Source: a virus. From it: a stretch of 64,000 nucleotides of DNA. Numbering within the stretch: the stretch's first letter is position 1; the number at the start of each line of letters is the position of its first letter. Made by a program: the position numbers and the translations under genes. Under the pieces are notes generated by a model that saw only the letters and a list, made by a program, of their open reading frames with translations, made no database searches and was not told where the DNA came from. The stretch spans positions 1 to 64,000 of IMG/VR virus record IMGVR_UViG_3300028430_000572; one strand, written 5' to 3'. Positions 55,749-62,284 of the stretch are shown piece after piece.

Positions 55749-56357
55749 TTATCGATCTGAGCGTGCGGGCAAAGCGTGTCCGAGCCGCCCGTTTCGCCGC
55801 ATCGTCGCGAGCGTGTCCGCGAGCACTCGCATCCGCCGCGTCGCCGTCGGCGGGTGTATACCCGCCATCTTCGCGGCGTGCGTGATCGAGCGCGCTCCGT
55901 GCGCAATCGCGTAGATGAGGGCATGGTCCTTGTCGTCTGCCATCGCGAGCACGGCCTCGGCTTCGGCGAATCGATCGGGGTCCGAACTCGCGAGCGTCGC
56001 CGAGATCATCGCGAGCGAATCGCCGCCCGGTTGCTCGCGCGTTCGCGGGCGACGCTTGAGGAATTGCTTGTAGCGTGCGCAGATGAATTGTGCATCGGCG
56101 TTGCCGGTCGCCTTGCGCCGATCGAACCATGCCGACCAGACGCGGCGGCGATCCGCCATGAACTCCACGAACGCGGAAATCGATTCGTCAGCGTCAGTCC
56201 CGATCGGCGTGAGCGAAGCGAGCAACGCGCGATTGGCGGCGACCCACTCGAAGAACTGCACGATGGTCATGCTGGCCCACGCGGGCCGAGCGTGCCGCCG
56301 GATGATCGCGAGCAAGTTGTCGGTCGGGAAGTCGAGGCGAGAAAACGGGCGTGCCAT
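55749..56357 (-). CDS. Helix-turn-helix protein between RavA-like and VWA genes
   Basis: 202 residues, helical. N-terminal MTIVQFFEWVAANRALLASL-type helices. C-terminal ITHAAKMAGIHPPTATRRMRVLADTLATMRRNG reads as a winged or simple HTH. Position between the AAA+ and VWA genes suggests a regulator or adaptor of that pair. SD AGGAC before ATG 56357. Not recognised further. Confidence 0.6.
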   Translation of the reverse strand: MARPFSRLDFPTDNLLAIIRRHARPAWASMTIVQFFEWVAANRALLASLTPIGTDADESISAFVEFMADRRRVWSAWFDRRKATGNADAQFICARYKQFLKRRPRTREQPGGDSLAMISATLASSDPDRFAEAEAVLAMADDKDHALIYAIAHGARSITHAAKMAGIHPPTATRRMRVLADTLATMRRNGRLGHALPARSDR

Positions 56358-56471
56358 GTGCGATGTCCTGTCTCGCCCCGATCCGCCCGGGGCTCGCGTG
56401 CGGGGCGTTGTGCCCCGAAGCGAGCGGGACGGCGCTGGCCGTCCCGCTCGTGATTTCGTCGCGAAATCGGC
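56358..56471 (-). other. Structured leader, family member 6
   Basis: Contains a perfect 12-bp stem GAGCGGGACGGC / GCCGTCCCGCTC, then CGGGGC/GCCCCG and AGCCCC/GGGGC stems before the SD. Confidence 0.6.
56452..56468. repeat. IR copy after RavA-like gene
   Basis: GATTTCG-TCG-CGAAATC in the gap downstream of the AAA+ gene; no -10-like hexamer at 31 or 37 bp. Confidence 0.85.
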
Positions 56472-57827
56472 TTAGCCGATATTCATCGCGGCCAAGTCTT
56501 CGAGTGCCAACCCGCCGTCGCGTCCCTGCGCGACCTTCGCGATGATGCCGGTAAGTTCGTCGATAGCCGTCCGCGTATCGGCAAGCAGCACGCGGTCGTC
56601 CGCATCCTCGGCATCGCTTGCGAAGATGTCGAGTTTCGCGGCGGCGGAATTCATGGCCGAGTGTGACTTGAGTGCCGCCGATGCCGCCGCGATCAGGTCC
56701 ACCGACTTGCCCGGGTCGCGAGCCGGGCCGACGTTTGCAGCCTTGAGCAACGCCGCGCGCTCTTCGCGGACTTCTTCGAGCAGGCCGCGCACGCCGTGAG
56801 CGAAGGGCGACAGATACGCCGGGAGAACTTCGCGGATCGTGCCCGCGTCCTGGTCAGTGTTCCACGCGATCATGGCGAGCGGGGCAAGGTCTTTGCTGAT
56901 CGCGGCAGTACGGCCCGCGAGCACGGCGTAGGCGCGAATGATGCGGATGGCCTGCACCCATCGGCGGTCGGAAATCTGCACGCCCTTCGTCGCGAGCGTG
57001 CGGCGAATCTGCCCGAGCGGCTCGATGATTCGCGACACATCGACCGCCGCCACGAGCCGGTCCATTTCGGCGAGATCGGTATCGGTGAACTTCACAGGGC
57101 AGGCCGCAGGAGCGGGCGAAGAGACAGTGCCGAGCATCCGCGAGAAGTCGGCATCGTCGAGCGGGCGGACTGTCAGTTTAATCGGGAATCGGTCGAAGAA
57201 CGCCGCGAGCAGGGCGGGGTCTTCGGGGTATTCATTGGACATCCCAACAAGCGTGCGAGTCGGAGTCGCGTGCATCTGCCCGTTGTCGGCGAACTGCCGT
57301 TCATTCGCGATTCGGAGCAGCGCGTTCAAGATTGCAGACGAACCTTTGAATACTTCGTCGAGGATGCCGACCTTGGCGCTGGGCAGGAAGCCCGCAGTCT
57401 TCGTACGAGTCTCGCCGCGCTCAAGTGCCGCGATGTCGATAGGGCCGAATACTTCGGCAGGCCGCGAGAACTTCGACAGCAGCACATCGAAAACATCGCC
57501 CGGCTGATCGGCGAAGGTGCTCGCCCACTTCTGGGCGACCATCGTCTTGCCGGTGCCGGGCGGGCCGAGCAGGAGCACGTTTGCTCGGGCGAGCACGCCG
57601 AGCGTCATGGCTCGCACCACTTCGTCGCGCCCGATGGCCTGAGATCGGACCCACGCCTCGGCGGCTTTGATCCGCGCAACGAGATCGGGATTCGCGATCG
57701 CGGCGGGCTTCGGGGCGGCGGGCTTGGGCTGAGCCGTCGCGGCGGGCCTCGGCGTGCTGGGCAGCCGATGCTCAAGGGGAGTCGAGCCGGGCTTGCGGGT
57801 CGGGGGTTTGGGGAGATTTGTCGCCAT
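56472..57827 (-). CDS. MoxR-type AAA+ ATPase, RavA-like
   Basis: 451 residues. Walker A LLGPPGTGKT at 86-95, then SKFSRPAEVFGPIDIAALE (the RavA FSRPEEVFGP motif), AGFLPSAKVGILDEVFKGSSAILNALL (Walker B with RavA-like LDEIWK), NERQF and sensor 1 VGMSNEYPEDPALLAAFFDRF. Such ATPases remodel partners together with a VWA protein (here 54067-55596). In E. coli RavA-ViaA acts at the membrane and with respiratory complexes. N-terminal 45 residues are Pro-rich linker. Phage use could be assembly, host takeover or defence. Confidence 0.88.
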   Translation of the reverse strand: MATNLPKPPTRKPGSTPLEHRLPSTPRPAATAQPKPAAPKPAAIANPDLVARIKAAEAWVRSQAIGRDEVVRAMTLGVLARANVLLLGPPGTGKTMVAQKWASTFADQPGDVFDVLLSKFSRPAEVFGPIDIAALERGETRTKTAGFLPSAKVGILDEVFKGSSAILNALLRIANERQFADNGQMHATPTRTLVGMSNEYPEDPALLAAFFDRFPIKLTVRPLDDADFSRMLGTVSSPAPAACPVKFTDTDLAEMDRLVAAVDVSRIIEPLGQIRRTLATKGVQISDRRWVQAIRIIRAYAVLAGRTAAISKDLAPLAMIAWNTDQDAGTIREVLPAYLSPFAHGVRGLLEEVREERAALLKAANVGPARDPGKSVDLIAAASAALKSHSAMNSAAAKLDIFASDAEDADDRVLLADTRTAIDELTGIIAKVAQGRDGGLALEDLAAMNIG

Positions 57828-57929
57828 AGGTGATGTCCTGTCAGTTTGCCCGATCGGCTCGGGCGTGCCTTGGGGCGTTGTGCCCCGAATCCGCCCGGCC
57901 TGCTTTCGCGGGCCGGGCGGGGCGTTGTG
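57828..57929 (-). other. Structured leader, family member 7
   Basis: Leader of the RavA-like gene: stem CCGCCCGGCC / GGCCGGGCGG, then CGGGGC/GCCCC and GCCCGA...TCGGGC, then AAACTGACAGGAC. Long near-identity with member 1. Confidence 0.6.
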
Positions 57930-58307
57930 TCAGTCGATCGCGCTGCCAACTTCGGCCATGCTCGTCGTGCCGATTGTCCAACAACCCATCGCGTTTGCCG
58001 TAGCGATCATCGTGCCGACCGATTCGCGCAACGCACGATACTGCCCGGCGAGATTTTCGATTTGCGGCATTCCTTGAAGGATGCCGTAGGGATTCAACTC
58101 GTGAGCATTTCCGGCGAGCACCCGCTCGGCGGCGCGATCGAGTTCGCGGCGTTCGCTGGCGATGCGGCGAGCGAGCGTCGCGGCGACGCGATCCATCTCG
58201 CGAAGCGTGAGATAGGTGCCGCTCAAGATATGCCCCTGCGGCGTGTCAATCTTGGTGTCGCCCATCATGGCCCGCACGGAGTCGCTCGTGATTTTCTTAG
58301 TCGTCAT
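57930..58307 (-). CDS. Unknown helical protein
   Basis: 125 residues (MTTKKITSDSVRAMMGD...). GHILSGTYLTLREMDRVAATLARRIASERRELDRAAERVLAG is a long amphipathic helix region; the C-terminus is small-residue rich. Start ATG 58307 with weak AGGGAC SD. First gene of the RavA/VWA block; function unknown. Confidence 0.6.
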   Translation of the reverse strand: MTTKKITSDSVRAMMGDTKIDTPQGHILSGTYLTLREMDRVAATLARRIASERRELDRAAERVLAGNAHELNPYGILQGMPQIENLAGQYRALRESVGTMIATANAMGCWTIGTTSMAEVGSAID

Positions 58308-58379
58308 TTGTCGTCCCTGTCGTGTGCCCCTGTCCGCCGGGGCTCGCGTTGTCGGTCGATCGCCGACACCATGAATATA
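58308..58379 (-). other. Structured leader, family member 8
   Basis: CATGGTGTCGGCGATCGACC, then GAGCCCCGGCGGACAGGGGC hairpin, then the SD. The gap 58380-58517 holds the promoter, an IR and a diverged copy of the hairpin CCCCC...; nothing else seen. Confidence 0.55.
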
Positions 58380-58431
58380 CACCATATCGACGAGCCGGGG
58401 TACAAATCGCGGTCAATTTCGCCGCGAAATC
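58374..58431 (-). promoter_or_regulatory. IR-linked promoter, 36/37-bp class
   Basis: IR at 58415-58431 and TATATT at 58374-58379 (36 bp), then CATGG and the structured leader, as at 55659. Confidence 0.6.
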
Positions 58432-58517
58432 GTCAATATCCCTCAATCGCGGGGGTCGATGCCGCGATGCGGGCAAAATATCGGCGATCGAGCACCCCCG
58501 CGATTGGGGGATACGGC

Positions 58518-60164
58518 TCACGCCCCATGCCCCAATTCTCGGGCGATCGCGTCCGCCGCCCGCTCCCGCGCGTTGCCGGAGATCGTCGAGCCCGTGGCCT
58601 CATCGATCGCCCCGAGGGCCTCGGCGGGATGCTCATCGGGATCTGAGCCCTCGGGCATATCGACGATCATCGATACGATCCCGCGAGCCCTGAGCGTCGC
58701 GGCGGACTCGCTCGCTCCGAGTCGGCCCGCCTCGTCGCCGTCGGCGAGCACTACCGCTCGATCAATCTTGAGCCGACGCAGCCACTCGGCCTGCCGAGCC
58801 GTGAGTCGCGATGAGCCGACCGCGAGCACGGGCGGGCAAGCGCGACGAGCGGCGAGCGCGAGTCGCTTATCGAATCGCGCGGCGGGATACGGCGAGCGGA
58901 GTTTGTGCTGATCGCGCAGCACGCGGCGGAACATCGCCATCTCCACCGCCGCCGCATCGATCGGCCCCTCCACGAGCACGGCCACGCCATGAGCGGCGGC
59001 GCGGATCATCGTCTGCGGGCTTCGCCACTGGAACGATGAGCCCTTGGAGTAGATCCATGAGTTCGGCGTAGACCACCATTTCGGCGTGCGGTCGCCGTCG
59101 AGATCGCGAGCACCGAAGCCGATTGGAGTGCGGCCCGAGATCGATAGGATCGGGACGACGAGCCGCCCCGCGAGTTTGTCGGCAAGCGCCCGGGTCATCG
59201 CGAGCGGCGGGGTCGAGCCGTTAATTTGTGCGCGGGCGCGCTCGGCCTGCTTGAAGAGTTGCTCGGCATCGCCGAACACTTGAAACGGCATCATCGGCGT
59301 ATTGAGATCGTCGGACGGGATGCGGCGATCGATGATGTTCGGCGTGCCAAACTCGCGGAAGCCGACGTTGAATATCCGCTTGCGTGCCATATATCGCGAG
59401 AGCATGATGTCGGCGGTCTGCCGGTCATCGTCGAACCCGGACCTGCTCGGGCTGCCGAGTATCGCGTTGTCGAGAAGCCAAGATAGATATCGCTCTTGCA
59501 GAGATGCAATTGCGTTGTGATGCTCAAGTCCGACTGTTGATCCGTTGCCGGTCGCGTGCGACCATTTGAGGTTTGTATCGATCGGAAACGATTTCGTCAC
59601 GAAATCGAATCCGGTCTTTGCGGACACGCATTCGAGCCTGTGAAACATCCCGGCCATTTTCGCTGGCTCGGGCCGCATCTGGCACTCTTCGCGATCGCGG
59701 ACAATTTTGTCCCACGCGCGATCGATCGTTTGCATGATCGGCGGATCGTAACTGGCCTGCTTTCGATCTTCGATGATCGTACGAAATCGGTCGATAGCAT
59801 CATCGATTACGTCGCCGTCGCTGTCGTCGGTGATGCCGAGTCGAGCGGCGAGGTTCGCGATGGCCTTGCCTTTCGCGAGCCCTTCGGCGTGCGCGATGTA
59901 GTCGATTACATCGCCGCCAACTGCGCACGAGAAGCAGTGCCAACGATCGTCGTAAAGGTGCAGCGTCGCCCTGCTCTTGCTTGTCTTCGAGCAGGCGGGG
60001 CACGGGTGGTTCGCTTCTTTGCGAGAGTAATCGAAGCCGTAAGCGATCGCGGCCTTGACGATATCGAGTCGCTGCTTGATAAGCCCGGCAACGCGAGAAA
60101 TGTTGCGTATCGGCACTTCGCAGGTTATCGAGTCGTCATCGAATGAAGCCGTGTTGATCGACAT
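58518..60164 (-). CDS. dnaG: DnaG-type primase
   Basis: 548 residues. N-terminal zinc domain CPAC (55-58) ... WHCFSCAVGGDVIDYIAHAEG (76-96). The RNA-polymerase core ISGRTPIGFGARDLDG, TPKWWSTPNS, then TOPRIM motifs VLVEGPIDAAAVEMA and RAVVLADGDEAGR carry the catalytic Glu and Asp residues. It makes RNA primers for the phage replisome. An in-frame IR (DFVTKS) falls in a variable linker around residue 190. ATG 60164 overlaps the helicase stop (TAATG). The 3' third is more G+C-rich. Confidence 0.9.
   Translation of the reverse strand: MSINTASFDDDSITCEVPIRNISRVAGLIKQRLDIVKAAIAYGFDYSRKEANHPCPACSKTSKSRATLHLYDDRWHCFSCAVGGDVIDYIAHAEGLAKGKAIANLAARLGITDDSDGDVIDDAIDRFRTIIEDRKQASYDPPIMQTIDRAWDKIVRDREECQMRPEPAKMAGMFHRLECVSAKTGFDFVTKSFPIDTNLKWSHATGNGSTVGLEHHNAIASLQERYLSWLLDNAILGSPSRSGFDDDRQTADIMLSRYMARKRIFNVGFREFGTPNIIDRRIPSDDLNTPMMPFQVFGDAEQLFKQAERARAQINGSTPPLAMTRALADKLAGRLVVPILSISGRTPIGFGARDLDGDRTPKWWSTPNSWIYSKGSSFQWRSPQTMIRAAAHGVAVLVEGPIDAAAVEMAMFRRVLRDQHKLRSPYPAARFDKRLALAARRACPPVLAVGSSRLTARQAEWLRRLKIDRAVVLADGDEAGRLGASESAATLRARGIVSMIVDMPEGSDPDEHPAEALGAIDEATGSTISGNARERAADAIARELGHGA
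59590..59606. repeat. IR copy inside primase gene
   Basis: GATTTCG-TCA-CGAAATC in frame, read as DFVTKS between the zinc domain and the catalytic core. Confidence 0.9.
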
Positions 60165-61576
60165 TACACGCCCACGATCGGGAGGATGGCAGCCGACTCG
60201 TAGCACCCGTGCGCAGGCCAGCCCTGCACGTCGCCGGGGCCACGACGATCCAGCATCACACTAATACGCACTTCGCCAAGGTCTTGCATTTGCTGATCGC
60301 GATAAATGCCGATCGCAACATCCGCCGAACGCTCGGCCTCAGACGACCCGCCGAGATCGCGAGGCAAGTAATAGCCGCCACGCTTCTCGGCGAAGTCGCG
60401 ACCGTCGCGCGATATCTGATGGCACGCAACAACCCAAGCGCCGCGACCGTCCTTGAAGTCGAGCGAGAGTTGCTTGAGTTCGCGCAGCACTTCGGCCAAC
60501 TTTGCAACGTCGGATCGCTGAGGATTCGTTGGTTCAAATAACATCGTGTGATCGACCATAATGAGATCGACCGGATGCTTGCGCGACACTTGCTCGGCGA
60601 CCGCTGCAATGTCAGAAACGGTCGTGCCGCGCGACGCTTGCCAATACGAAATCGCCCCGCGACTGCCCGACGAAAGATCGGCGACCGATGCTCGAAGCGC
60701 CGACTCTTCGCTCGGCGATAGCGTTCCGCGATCGTATCGACGATGATCGATGCCGCCGTTAATAAAGTTGTGCGAATGCCTGAGAATCATCATCGTGCGA
60801 ACGTCTGACCGCTGCTGCTCGGCGGTGACAACGAAGCATCCAAACTTGGCCTCGGACGCACCGTACACGAACTCTTTGGCGAGTTGCGTCTTGCCGTCTT
60901 TGGCATACCCCGCGACAAGCCACAAGCGGCCAGCACATCCGCCGCCCGTCAGACTGTCGATGCGAACATGCCCGGTTGCAATACGACGCTTGCTGTCGCC
61001 GCGCTTAGCGTTGTCGTAATCGACGAGGGCTTGCGATGCGTCGTCGGAAAGCGTGCTGATCTCTTGGCCTGACGAGACAGACGCGATTTCGCTTGCAAGG
61101 TTCGCAATGTCTTTGGCGATGCCGCGAGCACCGTTCGACTTGAATCGCTTTGAAATGTCGAGAAGTCGCTGGGCTGCGATATCGTCTGCGGACGATTCGA
61201 TAATCGCGTCTATCGCCGCACGAAACTCGTGATGAGTGATTGCATCGATCGACTTCGACTCGATGCACATAATCGAGTCGATGCAAGATATCGTCGCTTC
61301 GGCAAGACGGCGGCGCGGTTTGTGTTCGGGGCTTGTCGATTTCAGCGTCTTGGCAAGTCGCTTGCGCGCGAGCGAAACAACGAGAGATGCAGGGGCAAAT
61401 CGCCGCTTCCCGGCAAGCGAAGCCTGAATGCGATGCGACCGCATGACAGTCAAAACGATTTTGAGTTCATGCGATGTTGCGTGCTTGATGTCGATCGATT
61501 GCAATTCTTCGATTCGCTCGGGCGACTGTGCAAGGCCAAGCAAGATTGTCCGTTCGTCTGGCGGGAGATCGGTCAC
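60164..61576 (-). CDS. dnaB: DnaB-type replicative helicase
   Basis: 470 residues. RecA-type core: WLVAGYAKDGKTQLA (Walker A, GxxxDGKT variant), CFVVTAEQQ, VDLIMVDHTML (Walker B), WVVACHQISRDG and SSEAERSADVAIGIYRD with the arginine finger region. The N-terminal 170 residues are helical. It unwinds the fork ahead of the DnaE-type polymerase and binds the primase encoded directly downstream. It overlaps the loader-like gene by 4 nt, so loader, helicase and primase form one coupled unit. Confidence 0.88.
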   Translation of the reverse strand: MTDLPPDERTILLGLAQSPERIEELQSIDIKHATSHELKIVLTVMRSHRIQASLAGKRRFAPASLVVSLARKRLAKTLKSTSPEHKPRRRLAEATISCIDSIMCIESKSIDAITHHEFRAAIDAIIESSADDIAAQRLLDISKRFKSNGARGIAKDIANLASEIASVSSGQEISTLSDDASQALVDYDNAKRGDSKRRIATGHVRIDSLTGGGCAGRLWLVAGYAKDGKTQLAKEFVYGASEAKFGCFVVTAEQQRSDVRTMMILRHSHNFINGGIDHRRYDRGTLSPSEESALRASVADLSSGSRGAISYWQASRGTTVSDIAAVAEQVSRKHPVDLIMVDHTMLFEPTNPQRSDVAKLAEVLRELKQLSLDFKDGRGAWVVACHQISRDGRDFAEKRGGYYLPRDLGGSSEAERSADVAIGIYRDQQMQDLGEVRISVMLDRRGPGDVQGWPAHGCYESAAILPIVGV

Positions 61577-62226
61577 GGCCTGCCTCCGAGTCGATGAATA
61601 GATTGCAAAGCAGCCTTGTCGCGAAGCACGCGGCTTGATGGCAAAGCCTTGACGCGAGCGGCAAGCGTAGCACCGTATTTTGCGGGCATTTCTCGAATGT
61701 CATCTCTTGTAGCGATGATCGTCAAGCACGCCCGGCTCGATCGCTTGATAAGAACGTCCGCAATGACTTGAGGCACGAACTTGCTCGCTGTGTCATCGTT
61801 CACGACGATCGCCAAAGCGTGAGCGTTACGAACGTCGATATTCCATCGCTCAGACTCGGGTTCGTTCGGCTTGAAGATGGCGTTTACGCCGTCGTCCACG
61901 AGTCGATACCCGGCCTTGCGACCCGAGTCGATTGCGTGTCTGATCGGGTACGCCGCACAATCAATGCGAGTCTGCAAATGGGCAACGTGAATCCATACCA
62001 GTTCGTGCGATGCGTGAGTTACGATTTTGCGGAAGAAGATCGCAGCAGCGGTCGCAGACTTGGATTGCAAGTAATCTGCCCCGCAGCACACTTCGGGCAA
62101 TCCGGCGCGATGATACTCGGCTCGCCGCGACGCTTCGAGCACGCACTCGCAGCGAACCGACTTGCCGCGATCGAACGTATATCCGCGTCCGCCGCATTTG
62201 ACGCAAGTTGTGATAATCGAAGTCAT
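61573..62226 (-). CDS. DnaC/DnaI-like helicase loader, Walker A not visible
   Basis: 217 residues. An N-terminal zinc ribbon CVKCGGRGYTF...VRCEC like DnaI/phage loaders. The middle FFRKIVTHASHELVWIHVAHLQTR replaces the usual P-loop. ALAIVVNDDTASKFVPQVIADVLIKRSSRACLTIIATRDD matches the DDLG...TSN part of DnaC. It appears to be a loader that has lost ATP binding, or a loader-derived adaptor. Leaderless ATG 62226; ATGA overlap with dnaB supports the role. Confidence 0.55.
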   Translation of the reverse strand: MTSIITTCVKCGGRGYTFDRGKSVRCECVLEASRRAEYHRAGLPEVCCGADYLQSKSATAAAIFFRKIVTHASHELVWIHVAHLQTRIDCAAYPIRHAIDSGRKAGYRLVDDGVNAIFKPNEPESERWNIDVRNAHALAIVVNDDTASKFVPQVIADVLIKRSSRACLTIIATRDDIREMPAKYGATLAARVKALPSSRVLRDKAALQSIHRLGGRP

Positions 62227-62231
62227 CGGCC

Positions 62232-62284
62232 AATATACCCGAACTGACGGTGATTTGACGGACGATCAATTTCGTGGCGAAATC
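62232..62284 (-). promoter_or_regulatory. IR-linked leaderless promoter of the helicase-primase unit
   Basis: IR at 62268-62284, TATATT at 62232-62237 (31 bp), 5 nt, ATG 62226. The IR encodes the final ISPRN of the polymerase. Confidence 0.75.

Noticed and set aside
374-62284. Reading the dispersed repeats as intrinsic terminators
   Set aside because: The stem is only 7 bp and A/T-rich at its ends, no U-run follows, about a dozen copies lie inside genes and some contain start codons. Genuine terminators with U-runs occur separately.
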